From positions 29,047 through 93,046 of the forward strand of contig NZ_JXYH01000010.1 of assembly GCF_001262635.1 (NCBI RefSeq): a DNA stretch of 64,000 nucleotides, in the 5' to 3' direction. Under the pieces are notes generated by a model that was not told where the DNA came from, made no database searches, and saw only the letters and a program-made list of their open reading frames with translations. Shown here one piece after another: positions 26,275 to 34,938 of this stretch. Made by a program: the position numbers and the translations under genes. This stretch comes from Aestuariivita boseongensis. Its GTDB lineage: Bacteria; Pseudomonadota; Alphaproteobacteria; Rhodobacterales; Rhodobacteraceae. How positions within the stretch are numbered: position 1 is the stretch's first letter; every line of letters starts with the position of its first letter.

Positions 26275-26470
26275 GAGATGGCAGGTCTCCTGACTTGCGG
26301 GTCGCTGCTTGCCTGAACCTTCCCAAGCGTTGTGGCGCTCAGTGGTTGCGTTTCAGGATCGCTCGCCGCCTACAGTTGCGGGGGCAGTCGCGGAATTGGG
26401 CCAGATGGCCCGCACCGCGTTCCCATTTCAGCCCGGCATATCGTCTTGCCGGACACCATCAGAACAAAGC
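26275..26470 (-). promoter_or_regulatory. Cobalamin (B12) riboswitch
   Basis: On the minus strand the conserved cobalamin aptamer elements appear in order: GGGAACGCGGTG, CCGCGACTGCCCCCGCAACT, GTAGGCGGCGAGCG, ACCACTGAGCG (B12-box core), CTTGGGAAGG, GCGACCCGCAAGTCAGGAG and ACCTGCC ending at 26280. Ends are approximate. Downstream a GC-rich hairpin (GGGGCACCCC on the plus strand, about 26230-26239) precedes the start codons, so control may be at the ribosome site. It reads toward the unknown gene at 25840-26142. The rest of the 410-base gap up to the tRNA shows nothing further. Confidence 0.92.
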
Positions 26471-26552
26471 ATTGCTCAGCCCTGCGAGTCGCGCAAGCGC
26501 GAAGGCAGGTCGGTCATGCCAAGATGCACAGATTTCGTATTCTTGAAGGGGA

Positions 26553-26629
26553 TGGTGGCGTGGGGGAGACTTGAACTCCCGACCTCTCGATTATGAGTCG
26601 AGCGCTCTAACCAGCTGAGCTACCGCGCC
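26553..26629 (-). tRNA. tRNA-Met (CAT), elongator type
   Basis: A 77-base cloverleaf including an encoded CCA. Acceptor GGCGCGG/CCACGCC with discriminator A, D arm GCTC/GAGC, anticodon stem CTCGA/TCGAG with loop CTCATAA (anticodon at 26593-26595), T arm GGGAG TTCAAGT CTCCC. The G1-C72 pair argues against initiator tRNA; a tRNA-Ile2 (lysidine) reading of CAT is the other option. One acceptor pair, C5-A68, is mismatched. Confidence 0.93.
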
Positions 26630-26676
26630 ATGGGGGCGTGACCTATGCCAGCCCCCGCGACTCGTCAAGCGGGAAA

Positions 26677-27717
26677 TCACCGCTTTGCGCTGCGCACCGT
26701 GTCGATCATCAGCTGGACGTTCTCGGGATCGGCATCCGGCGTAATCCCATGGCCCAGATTGAAGATATGCGGCCCGTTGGAAAAGGCCTCAACAATCGCG
26801 CGTGTCTCGTCGATCAAGGCCTGACCACCCGTCACCATATGCGAGGATTTTAGGTTGCCTTGCACGCAGCCATCGACCTGCACATGTTCAGCCGCCCATT
26901 TCGGGTCAACTGCGCTGTCCAGCGCAACACAATCCACGCCGGTTGCCTTTGCAAAGCCCACATATTTCTCACCGGCTTCGCGCGGGAAGCCGATCACGGG
27001 GATACCAGGGTGCTTTTCCTTCAGCGCGGCGGTGATCACGCGGCAGGGCTCAAGCGCGTATTTGTCAAAGGCGTCGCCTTTCAGAGACCCAGCCCAGCTG
27101 TCGAAAATCTTCACGACTTCCGCGCCCGCTTCGATCTGCGCCGACAGGTAATCAATCGTGGCCTCGGTCAAACGGTCGATCAGGCTGGCAAACAGCGGCT
27201 CGTTCTCGGCCATCAGCTTATGCGCAGGCCCCTGATCCGGAGTGCCGCGACCCGCGATCATATAGGTGGCCACAGTCCACGGCGCACCCGCGAATCCGAT
27301 CAGCGTGGTTTCTTCGGGCAATTCGCGGCGCAGGATGCGCACGGTTTCATAAATGGGGTTCAGTGTTTCGTGAATATCGTCGCGCGTGCCGATCTTGGCA
27401 AAATCGGCCTCGGTCGTGATGGTCGACAGACGCGGGCCTTCGCCGGTGACAAACCATAGATCCGCGCCCAGCGCCTGCGGCACCAGCAGGATATCGGCAA
27501 ACAGGATCGCCGCATCGAACCCATAGCGGCGGATGGGCTGCAAAGTGACCTCGGCCGCCAGTTCGCTGTTATAGCAAAGCGACAGGAAATCCCCTGCCTG
27601 AGCGCGCGTGGCGCGGTATTCCGGCAGGTACCGGCCTGCCTGCCGCATCATCCAGATCGGCGGTGTCTCAAGTGTTTCTCCCGCCAGGGCGCGCAGCAGT
27701 GTCTTCGTTTCGGCCAT
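26677..27717 (-). CDS. hemE: Uroporphyrinogen decarboxylase
   Basis: 346 residues; converts uroporphyrinogen III to coproporphyrinogen III in the cytosol. The signature [17 protein letters not shown] lies near the N-terminus, and [14 protein letters not shown] and [21 protein letters not shown] follow, all typical. Start at 27717 follows GAGGG; the frame upstream to 27765 is not needed. Divergent from hemC with about 100 bases between, so two haem steps share a control region. Confidence 0.97.
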   Translation of the reverse strand: MAETKTLLRALAGETLETPPIWMMRQAGRYLPEYRATRAQAGDFLSLCYNSELAAEVTLQPIRRYGFDAAILFADILLVPQALGADLWFVTGEGPRLSTITTEADFAKIGTRDDIHETLNPIYETVRILRRELPEETTLIGFAGAPWTVATYMIAGRGTPDQGPAHKLMAENEPLFASLIDRLTEATIDYLSAQIEAGAEVVKIFDSWAGSLKGDAFDKYALEPCRVITAALKEKHPGIPVIGFPREAGEKYVGFAKATGVDCVALDSAVDPKWAAEHVQVDGCVQGNLKSSHMVTGGQALIDETRAIVEAFSNGPHIFNLGHGITPDADPENVQLMIDTVRSAKR

Positions 27718-27820
27718 AAGTCCCTCATCAACGTCTGTGCGCTTTTGGTCATGGCTCAGCGTCACTTTGTCAAGACGGGGGCGGTTGTCAGGGCAAATTG
27801 ACGCGACTAATGATAGGCTT

Positions 27821-28768
27821 ATGACGATTGATTTGCCGACCCCCGATCACCCGCTGAACATTGGCACCAGAGGCTCCCCCCTGGCCTTGGCGCAAGCACA
27901 TGAGACGCGCCGCCGCCTGAGCGAAGCCTTTGATCTTCCTGAAGAAGCCTTCCGGATCGTGGTGATCAAGGTCACCGGGGATGCCATTCAGGATCGTCCT
28001 CTGAAAGAAATCGGCGGCAAGGGCCTGTTCACCCGCGAGATCGAAGAGGACCTACTGTCAGGAAAAATTGACATTGCGGTACATTCGATGAAGGACATGC
28101 CGGTCGAGCAACCCGCCGGTTTGCTGCTGGACACCTATCTGCCGCGCGAGGATGTGCGCGATGCATTCATCTCTCCCGACAAGGACGGGATCGCGGCATT
28201 GGCTCAGGGCGCGGTTGTGGGTACATCCAGCCTGCGGCGCAAGGCCCAGCTTTTGAACCGCCGACCCGATCTGCAGGTGGTGGAGTTTCGCGGCAACGTG
28301 CAAACCCGGCTGCGCAAACTGTCCGAGGGCGTTGCGGAATGCACGTTCCTAGCGATGGCCGGCCTGAACCGGCTGGCGATGGACGAAGTGCCGAAGCACG
28401 CGATTTCCCCCGATGATATGCTGCCTGCCGTCGCGCAAGGCGCCATCGGCATCGAACGGCGCGCCGATGACAGCCGCACGGCCACAATGCTGGAGGCGAT
28501 CCACCACGGCCCAACCGGCCAGCGTCTGGCCGCCGAGCGGGCATTTCTGGCAGAACTCGACGGATCTTGCGAAACGCCCATCGCGGGCCTTGCGGAATTG
28601 GAAGGCGGTACACTGAGGCTGCGCGGAGAAGTCCTGCGCCCGGATGGGTCGCAAGCCATTGCCGACGATGCCTCCGCCCCGATCGAGGACGGCCCCGAAC
28701 TGGGCCGCGCGATGGCGCGCAAATTGTTGGAACAGGCAGGTCCCGGCTTTTTCGACTGGCACAGCTGA
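27821..28768 (+). CDS. hemC: Hydroxymethylbilane synthase
   Basis: 315 residues; joins four porphobilinogens into hydroxymethylbilane. The start [26 protein letters not shown] and the dipyrromethane cofactor site [12 protein letters not shown] (Cys) are all present. ATG 27821 is chosen since the homologous region starts just after it; upstream frame is a shadow of hemE. Divergent from hemE. Confidence 0.97.
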   Translation: MTIDLPTPDHPLNIGTRGSPLALAQAHETRRRLSEAFDLPEEAFRIVVIKVTGDAIQDRPLKEIGGKGLFTREIEEDLLSGKIDIAVHSMKDMPVEQPAGLLLDTYLPREDVRDAFISPDKDGIAALAQGAVVGTSSLRRKAQLLNRRPDLQVVEFRGNVQTRLRKLSEGVAECTFLAMAGLNRLAMDEVPKHAISPDDMLPAVAQGAIGIERRADDSRTATMLEAIHHGPTGQRLAAERAFLAELDGSCETPIAGLAELEGGTLRLRGEVLRPDGSQAIADDASAPIEDGPELGRAMARKLLEQAGPGFFDWHS

Positions 28769-28851
28769 CCACAAAGTGACGCCGCGCTTTTGTTGACAGA
28801 CGACGCGTCCGGCTGGACCATGTGTCACGTCAACCTGACGGGAGGCGCGAA

Positions 28852-29796
28852 ATGACACCCGGCAAAGCCTATCTGACCACCGACGAAATCAGACCTCTTG
28901 CAGAACGCTCGGACGCGATGGGCGTCTGGCTGATCCTGCATTGCTGGGGCGTGATCGCACTGGCCGTCGCGCTTTTTGCGTGGCTGCCCAACCCGATCAC
29001 CTTTGTCCTGGCGGTAATGATCATCGGATCGCGCCAACTTGGCCTTGCGATTTTGATGCACGAGGCGGCGCATAACGCCCTGTTCAAGACCCGCGCGGTG
29101 AATGAGTTCGTGGGCGAGTGGTTGTGCGGTCGGCCCATTCTGGCAGAACTTTCGGCCTATCGCCACTACCACCTGACTCATCATCGCTTTACCCAGACCG
29201 ACAAGGATCCTGACCTGGTTCTGTCCTCCAAGTTTCCCACCTCTCATGCCTCGCTGAAGCGGAAGTTCATCCGCGACCTGACCGGCCAGACGGGCTTCAA
29301 GCAACTGGCGGGCCAGATCGCGATGTCACTTCGTCTGGCGGGCGATGACGACGCGATCAAGGCGGCGAATTCCGATTTCGCGCAGGCTTTCAAGGCACGG
29401 GATCTGTGGAAATCCTTCCCGGTTTTTCTTGGCATCATCGTGCTGATGGGCGTGATTGGCGAATGGTGGTACGGTCTGGCCTTCTGGCTGCTGCCCTTCC
29501 TGACCTGGTTCCAACTGGTTCTCCGCGTTCGCAACATCGCGGAACATGGCGCAACGGAGCAATCCGAGAACCCGCTGCAGAATGTGCGCACCACCCATGC
29601 GGGCCCCATCGCACGGGCTTTGGTTGCACCCTATTGGGTCAATTATCACCTGGAACATCATATGGTCATGCATGTGCCCTGCTGGAAGCTCAGGCACATG
29701 CATGACGCTCTTATTGAAAAAGGTCTTGGTGCTGAAATGAGGGTCGCCCGGTCCTATTGGGATGCCTTGGGCGAAGCGGGCTGGCGATCGGCCTGA
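28852..29796 (+). CDS. Membrane fatty acid desaturase family protein
   Basis: 314 residues with three histidine boxes of membrane di-iron desaturases/hydroxylases: HEAAH, HYHLTHH and HLEHH, the last followed by MVMHVPCW. Four or more hydrophobic segments are seen (about 25-65 and 195-235). GGGAGG precedes ATG 28852. Family members desaturate or hydroxylate acyl lipids or related molecules at the inner membrane; the substrate here is not evident. It follows hemC by 83 bases and may be an independent unit. Confidence 0.85.
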   Translation: MTPGKAYLTTDEIRPLAERSDAMGVWLILHCWGVIALAVALFAWLPNPITFVLAVMIIGSRQLGLAILMHEAAHNALFKTRAVNEFVGEWLCGRPILAELSAYRHYHLTHHRFTQTDKDPDLVLSSKFPTSHASLKRKFIRDLTGQTGFKQLAGQIAMSLRLAGDDDAIKAANSDFAQAFKARDLWKSFPVFLGIIVLMGVIGEWWYGLAFWLLPFLTWFQLVLRVRNIAEHGATEQSENPLQNVRTTHAGPIARALVAPYWVNYHLEHHMVMHVPCWKLRHMHDALIEKGLGAEMRVARSYWDALGEAGWRSA

Positions 29797-29824
29797 CGGC
29801 GCAATCGCCTGTTTCTGTCACAGC

Positions 29825-29962
29825 TCAGAAGCGATCGCTGATCTGATCAATGCGGGCCTGCGCCATGCGGAATTTGCGGTCGGTTTCGGCGATCCAGCTC
29901 AGGATGTTCCGGACTGTCTCAACCGGATGGGCGCGTTGGGAAGAGGCGTCTTTGCGGGTCAT
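29825..29962 (-). CDS. Small 45-residue protein downstream of Crp-type gene
   Basis: A short ORF, MTRKDASSQRAHPV through ARIDQISDRF, with GGAAGG nine bases before its ATG. It is predicted to be largely one amphipathic helix with no signal or membrane segment. It lies between convergent gene ends and is in line with the leftward clpS-hemF-crp run; a perfect TGTGA-N6-TCACA box sits 77 bases upstream of its start. Function unknown; coding status rests on the ribosome site and context. Confidence 0.55.
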   Translation of the reverse strand: MTRKDASSQRAHPVETVRNILSWIAETDRKFRMAQARIDQISDRF

Positions 29963-30038
29963 CTTGTGTCATCCTTCCGATGTGGGGTTGTTGGCCCCTT
30001 GTCTGAGAATGACTTTGCCAAAGGCGATTGATTCGGGC

Positions 30039-30054
30039 TGTGAACTGGGTCACA
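30039..30054. promoter_or_regulatory. CRP-type operator (TGTGA-N6-TCACA)
   Basis: The sequence TGTGAACTGGGTCACA is a perfect consensus-type site for CRP-family dimers. It lies 21 bases past the stop of the Crp-type gene and upstream of the 45-residue ORF. If centred at -41.5, transcription would start near 30005, leaving a leader of about 43 bases. Confidence 0.65.
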
Positions 30055-30075
30055 GGGCAGAAGAAAACTTGCGGC

Positions 30076-30738
30076 CTACAGTTCGTCCAGGTCGGCCATC
30101 GCGCGTAAGGCGCTGGAATCCAATATTTTTAAACCACCCTTGGCGTTTTCAACGACACCACGCTTTTTCCATGTCGACAGGGTTTTCGACACAGCCTCAC
30201 GTGTGGCACCGACGAATTCGGCCAAATCCGTCTGGGACATATCCAGCATCGGCTGGTCGGTTTTCTCATGTTCGGTCAGGTGCAGGATCTTCCGCGCCAG
30301 ACGGCTAGGCATTGGCAGGAAAACCTGTTCGCTCAGCTGCCTGTTCATCCAGCGCATGCGCTGCCCGGCCAGCTTCACCAGATCGACGGCCAGTTCGGGA
30401 GCATGCCGCAATTCCCGCAGCAGATCGGCGTTTCTTACGCTTAGCAGATGCGTCTCACCAACCGCCACAGCCGCAGCCGTCCTCAGACTTGGGTCGAAAA
30501 GGGCAATCTCTCCGAACATGTCGCCAGGCCGCAGGATATCGAGGGACAGTTTGCGCCCTTCGCGGGACAGCACGCTCAATTCGATCGCGCCTTCCGTCAC
30601 CGCATAAAGCGTGTCGCCTTCGTCCCCCTGATCGAACAGGGTTTCCCCGTCTTTCAACGTGACCTCGGTCGCCGCGCGTCCCATCAGGTCGCGCAGGTCC
30701 TGGGACGCGTTGGAAAGAAATCCAGAATCCGGAAGCAT
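30076..30738 (-). CDS. Crp/Fnr-family transcription regulator
   Basis: 220 residues from MLPDSGFLSN; an upstream in-frame region to 30792 lacks support. An N-terminal cyclic-nucleotide-binding-type barrel (about 15-125, with PGDMFGEIALF and SLRTAAAVA) is followed by a helical dimer region and a winged helix-turn-helix. The recognition helix reads ATREAVSKTL, keeping the Arg-Glu of E. coli CRP (R180, E181) with Lys for R185, which predicts TGTGA-type sites. No FNR cysteines. It follows hemF by 88 bases. Confidence 0.88.
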   Translation of the reverse strand: MLPDSGFLSNASQDLRDLMGRAATEVTLKDGETLFDQGDEGDTLYAVTEGAIELSVLSREGRKLSLDILRPGDMFGEIALFDPSLRTAAAVAVGETHLLSVRNADLLRELRHAPELAVDLVKLAGQRMRWMNRQLSEQVFLPMPSRLARKILHLTEHEKTDQPMLDMSQTDLAEFVGATREAVSKTLSTWKKRGVVENAKGGLKILDSSALRAMADLDEL

Positions 30739-30826
30739 ATGACCACCCACCTGACAGAGCTTACAGCCTAACAGGCCCGGCCCCCTGCGCATATGGTGGA
30801 TTTTCGTACCTGTCCCGCGGTGGCGG

Positions 30827-31720
30827 TCAGACCCATTTGGCCAGAGGCGGCAGGCTCATCAGCACAGCATTGGCATCGTGGCCGGTTTCCAGCCCGAACT
30901 TGGTGCCTCGGTCATAGACAAGGTTGTATTCCGCATAAAGACCGCGATGGATCAACTGAGCATCCTTGTCAGCATCGCTCCATTCCTGAGCCCGACGCTT
31001 TTCGATCAGCGGGACAAAAGCTGGCAGGAAGGCGCGACCGATATCCTGGGTCAGCGCAAAATCCGCCTGCCAATCCTGGGTGCAGTAATCGTCCATGAAA
31101 ATCCCGCCCACACCCCGCGCGCGGCCCCGATGGGGCACAAAGAAGTACTCATCCGCCCATTCCTTCAGCCGCGGGTAATGTGCGGCACCATGGGGGTCGA
31201 GATGCGCTTTCTGCGTTGCATGAAAATGGGCCGTATCCTCGTCATATTCGATGCAGGGGTTCAGATCGGACCCGCCGCCGAACCACCACGCATGGGGCGT
31301 CCAGAACATGCGTGTGTTCATATGCACCGCCGGGCAATGGGGGTTTTGCATATGGGCAACAAGGCTGATGCCCGAAGCCCAAAACCGCGGATCGTCCTTC
31401 ATGCCGGGCAGGCCTTTGCGCGCCATCATCGCGGCCTGCGCCCGTTCGCCCAGCGTGCCATAGACGGTCGAGACATTGACGCCCACCTTCTCGAACACGC
31501 GCCCGCCGCGCATCACGCTCATCAATCCGCCGCCAGCATCCGACCCATCGTCAGAGTGCCTTTTGGTCTCGGTCACTTCGAAGCGACCCGGGGCCTGATC
31601 CGACAGGGGGCCCTTCGAATGGCTGTCTTCCAGCCCTTCAAACGCAGCCACGATGTCATCGCGCAGCCGGCGGAACCAGGCGGCCGCGGTGGCTTTTTCC
31701 GTGTCAAAATGGGCCGTCAT
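30827..31720 (-). CDS. hemF: Oxygen-dependent coproporphyrinogen III oxidase
   Basis: 297 residues; decarboxylates coproporphyrinogen III to protoporphyrinogen IX with O2. Family blocks include GGGLMSVMRGGRVFEKVGVN, HMNTRMFW, WFGGGSDLNP, GVGGIFMDDY and YAEYNLVYDRGTKFGL. AAGGAG before ATG 31720 decides the start. Its anaerobic counterpart, hemN, is also in this window beside fnrL, giving the cell both routes. Confidence 0.97.
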   Translation of the reverse strand: MTAHFDTEKATAAAWFRRLRDDIVAAFEGLEDSHSKGPLSDQAPGRFEVTETKRHSDDGSDAGGGLMSVMRGGRVFEKVGVNVSTVYGTLGERAQAAMMARKGLPGMKDDPRFWASGISLVAHMQNPHCPAVHMNTRMFWTPHAWWFGGGSDLNPCIEYDEDTAHFHATQKAHLDPHGAAHYPRLKEWADEYFFVPHRGRARGVGGIFMDDYCTQDWQADFALTQDIGRAFLPAFVPLIEKRRAQEWSDADKDAQLIHRGLYAEYNLVYDRGTKFGLETGHDANAVLMSLPPLAKWV

Positions 31721-31778
31721 ATCGCTGTCTCCTTCACTTGACACATAGCCTACCCCCCTTGGGAAACAGGGCCAAGAC

Positions 31779-32579
31779 TTAATGCGCGGGTGCGGCGACC
31801 GGATCCAGCAAGGTGCGCCCGCCATCCAGGGTCAGGATCTGGCCGGTCATGAAGCCCGACCCTTCGGACGCCAGATACTGCACCGCGTCGGCCAGTTCCC
31901 CGGGCGCTGCGATGCGCGCCAAAGGGGTGTGGCGCTCGATATCCTGACGGAACTCTGAATTCTCGCGCAGCGTGCCCTGGAGTGACGCAGACATCACGGA
32001 TCCGAAGGCAACTGCGTTCACTCGAATGCGCATCGGAGCCAGTGCCACCGCCATCGACCGCGTCAGCTGGTCCAGAGCCGCTGAACTGACCGAATAGGCC
32101 AATAGATCCGGATGCGTGCGCCGCGCCGCGATTGAACTGAGATTGATGATCGAACCCACCTGCCCTTCGGTTTCGCCTTCGGCCTGCTTGACCATCCGCT
32201 TGGCGACAAGCTGTGTCAGGCGCAAGGCCGGAACCAGGTTCTGGTTCAGAAGGCTGATGACGGAATCATCATCGGGCGACAACGGATCCGACACCGTGAC
32301 CTGACGCGCGCCATTGACCAGAATATCGACCTGATCGAAGGCGTCGATTGTGGCAGACAGAAGGTTGGCAATCGTCAGCTTTTCCCGCAGATCACCGGCA
32401 AAATAGCGGATGTTGCCTTCATCCGCCTTTTCGCCCAGCTGGTCGATTAGGCCTTTCTCGTCGATATCCGCGAACATCACATTCGCGCCCTTCTCGGCAA
32501 AGTGACGGCCGATGGCCAACCCGATGCCATTGGCGGCCCCGGTGACGATGGCGGTCTTTCCTGCAATGGAAAAGGACAT
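31779..32579 (-). CDS. SDR-family oxidoreductase lacking the catalytic lysine
   Basis: 266 residues with a Rossmann start TGAANGIG (about 14-21), ILVNGARQ, and the serine-bearing INLSS. The catalytic YxxxK reads AYSVSSAAL, so the tyrosine is present but the lysine is replaced by serine (bases near 32083-32097). The usual proton relay is therefore altered; it may be inactive as a reductase, use another relay, or have a binding role. It lies between the rsmC-like gene (37-base gap) and hemF (58-base gap) in the same direction. Confidence 0.85.
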   Translation of the reverse strand: MSFSIAGKTAIVTGAANGIGLAIGRHFAEKGANVMFADIDEKGLIDQLGEKADEGNIRYFAGDLREKLTIANLLSATIDAFDQVDILVNGARQVTVSDPLSPDDDSVISLLNQNLVPALRLTQLVAKRMVKQAEGETEGQVGSIINLSSIAARRTHPDLLAYSVSSAALDQLTRSMAVALAPMRIRVNAVAFGSVMSASLQGTLRENSEFRQDIERHTPLARIAAPGELADAVQYLASEGSGFMTGQILTLDGGRTLLDPVAAPAH

Positions 32580-32616
32580 GTGCGATCTCCTCAGTCTGGG
32601 CGGACACTAGCGGCTT

Positions 32617-33591
32617 TCAGCGCCGCGGGCGAGAGGGGCGTGCGGCGCGGAACAGCTTGAACCGTGCATCGCCTGCCAACTCGTCACCCTCACGAAAGGC
32701 AGCGCGCAACGCGGTTTCATAGGGCAGATGGCGGTTTGCCACCATCCAGAGCGTGCCTTGCGGGCTCAGTATCCGGGCGGCTGCTTCAATAAACGCCTGC
32801 CCAAGCGACGCATCTGCGGCCCGAGCGGTATGAAAAGGCGGGTTCATCACCACCGTGTCCACGCAACCCGGTGTGCCCCAGTCCCGCGCGTCGGCCCAAT
32901 GAAACTGCGCACGCGGATCGGGCAGGTTGATCTGTGCGCAGGCCAGCGCGGTGTGATCGGCTTCGACCACATGAAGCTCCTTGACCGATGCCCGCGTCAG
33001 CACTTCGGCAGACAGATATCCCCAGCCCGCCCCCAGATCGGCTACACGGGGGCCCAGCTTTTCCGGCAAAACCTCTGCCAACATGCGGGAGGCCGGATCT
33101 ATCCCATCGGCCGAAAACACGCCGGGAAGGGTCTGAAACCCGTCCACATGCGTGGGCTGCGCCGCCCAGTCGGACAGATCCGCACCGGACGTGAACCAGA
33201 AAATTTTCCCATGCGCCTTGGCGATCGGGGCCGAGACATCCGTGCGCTTGCGCAGGTCCTTCAACAGGCTGTCGACGCCATCGGTCTTGGCCCCGTCAAT
33301 CACCACCAGCCCGGCCACCTGCGCCGCATCGCAGACCAAAGCCCGCGCTTGCGTTTTCGACCGGGGCAATAAAACCACCGCCGCCGCAAACTCGCCATCA
33401 AGCGTCGGGCTGCAGTCATAACCGCGCGCAGACCATGCCGCGTAGTCGGGGTAAAAGGGCTGAACGATGGTCACACGGTCTTTCGGGAGAGCCGACAAAT
33501 CCGCATCGGCGCGTGGATGCAGCACAACGATGCGTCCATCAGGCAGGCTCAAACCGCCCGTTTCAAAAGCCAGCGATAACCGGGGCGACAT
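32617..33591 (-). CDS. RsmC-like class I SAM methyltransferase
   Basis: 324 residues. The C-terminal half has the SAM-binding motif VADLGAGWGYLS and the N6/N2 methylase motif VVMNPPFHT, as in RsmC and related rRNA guanine-N2 methyltransferases; the N-terminal half resembles the catalytically dead RsmC duplication. A target of 16S rRNA G1207 is expected by homology but not proved. Starts 9 bases after clpS. Confidence 0.82.
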   Translation of the reverse strand: MSPRLSLAFETGGLSLPDGRIVVLHPRADADLSALPKDRVTIVQPFYPDYAAWSARGYDCSPTLDGEFAAAVVLLPRSKTQARALVCDAAQVAGLVVIDGAKTDGVDSLLKDLRKRTDVSAPIAKAHGKIFWFTSGADLSDWAAQPTHVDGFQTLPGVFSADGIDPASRMLAEVLPEKLGPRVADLGAGWGYLSAEVLTRASVKELHVVEADHTALACAQINLPDPRAQFHWADARDWGTPGCVDTVVMNPPFHTARAADASLGQAFIEAAARILSPQGTLWMVANRHLPYETALRAAFREGDELAGDARFKLFRAARPSRPRR

Positions 33592-33600
33592 GGGGGAGGA

Positions 33601-33921
33601 TCAGTCCTCTTTCTCCATCGTGCACTGCAGGGGGTGCTGATGACGGCGGGCGAAATCCATGACCTGGCCCACTTTGGTTTCGGCAATCTCGTGGCTGAAG
33701 ACACCGACAACGGCCACGCCTTTCTTGTGGACAGTCAGCATGACTTCGAAGGCCTGCGCGTGGGTCATGCCAAAGAACCGCTCAAGCACATGCACCACGA
33801 ATTCCATCGGGGTATAGTCGTCGTTCAGCAGCAGCACCTTATACAGCGGCGGGCGTTTGGTCTTTGGGCGCACGTCGGTAATGACCGATGTATCGTCATC
33901 GGTGCCATTATCGCCTGCCAT
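33601..33921 (-). CDS. clpS: ATP-dependent Clp protease adaptor ClpS
   Basis: 106 residues from [10 protein letters not shown]; an ATG nine codons upstream (33948) is possible. The core [23 protein letters not shown] and the region around [10 protein letters not shown] are typical; NDD binds N-degron residues and delivers substrates to ClpAP. The acidic N-terminal tail is as in the family. First gene of the leftward run ending beyond hemF. Confidence 0.95.
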   Translation of the reverse strand: MAGDNGTDDDTSVITDVRPKTKRPPLYKVLLLNDDYTPMEFVVHVLERFFGMTHAQAFEVMLTVHKKGVAVVGVFSHEIAETKVGQVMDFARRHQHPLQCTMEKED

Positions 33922-34034
33922 GATCCAAGGACCTATCGTCATCTGCATCTACCGTGCCAATGTGCTTTCTCTTCCCTGATGGCCTTATATAACGCCTGTG
34001 AAAAATTAGAAAAGACATGGGCGAGAGAATCCGG

Positions 34035-34733
34035 ATGCGCACGCTGACCTGCATTGCCTTCGATGCCGATGACACGCTTTGGCACAACGAGAGGTTTTAC
34101 CGCCTGACGCAGGAGCGGTTCGCAGACCTGTTGCGCGACTATACCGAGGCCGATCACCTGATGGCCCGCCTGCTGGAAGCCGAGAAGCGCAACATCGGGC
34201 AGTACGGCTATGGCATCAAAGGTTTTGTCCTGTCGATGATCGAAACCGCCATCGAGGTGACCGAGGAACGCGTGCCCGCCTCGGTAATCGCCGAACTTCT
34301 GGCAGCCGGGCAGGACATGCTGCGCCAACCGATCGAGCTGTTGCCCCATGCCGAAGAGGCGGTGAAGGCGGTGGCAGACACCCACCACGTTCTGCTGATC
34401 ACCAAGGGCGATCTGCTGGATCAGGAACGCAAACTGGCACAATCCGGTCTGGGCGATTTGTTCGATGGGGTCGAGATCGTCTCGGAGAAAACGCCAGATA
34501 CCTATGCGCGGATTTTCGATGCCCATGCCGATGGCGCGGAACATGCGATGATGGTGGGCAATTCCATGCGATCCGACGTGGTGCCTGTTGTGGAAATCGG
34601 CGGCTGGGGCGTATTCGTCCCCCATGGCCTCGAATGGGAGATCGAAGCCGCACCCGCGCCGCAGGAGGCCCCCCGCTTCCACGAGATCGCCGATCTGGGT
34701 GCCCTGCCTGAATTGCTGGACCAGATCGGCTGA
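34035..34733 (+). CDS. HAD-superfamily hydrolase
   Basis: 232 residues (or 238 from ATG 34017). Motif I is FDADDTLW, with nucleophile Asp and acid Asp two residues later; motif II is LLITKGD; motif III Lys is in VSEKTPDTY; motif IV is MVGNSMRSDV. A helical cap lies between motifs I and II. It probably removes phosphate from a small molecule; substrate not evident. GAGAGAAT lies upstream of 34035. The following 205 bases (34734-34938) probably hold the promoter of the carboxypeptidase gene; no clear motif was found. Confidence 0.85.
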   Translation: MRTLTCIAFDADDTLWHNERFYRLTQERFADLLRDYTEADHLMARLLEAEKRNIGQYGYGIKGFVLSMIETAIEVTEERVPASVIAELLAAGQDMLRQPIELLPHAEEAVKAVADTHHVLLITKGDLLDQERKLAQSGLGDLFDGVEIVSEKTPDTYARIFDAHADGAEHAMMVGNSMRSDVVPVVEIGGWGVFVPHGLEWEIEAAPAPQEAPRFHEIADLGALPELLDQIG

Positions 34734-34938
34734 CCGCGCCCCATTTTTGCCACAATTGCCGGTTTAGTAAGTATCTCTGCCCTAAGTACAAAATGTGGAC
34801 ACAGGGCGCCCAGTGCGCCCCTTAAATCATTGCAAGTTCGAACTTTCTTTTGAACGGACCTTATGTTAGCCTTTTCGCATAAGCAGAAAAACGTCAGCTG
34901 AAAAATCAGCGGCATTGAGGCAGATAGAGGCATTGATC

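Noticed and set aside
30739..30792. Longer N-terminus for the Crp-type regulator
   Set aside because: The added 18 residues are not family-like and end at a normal start.
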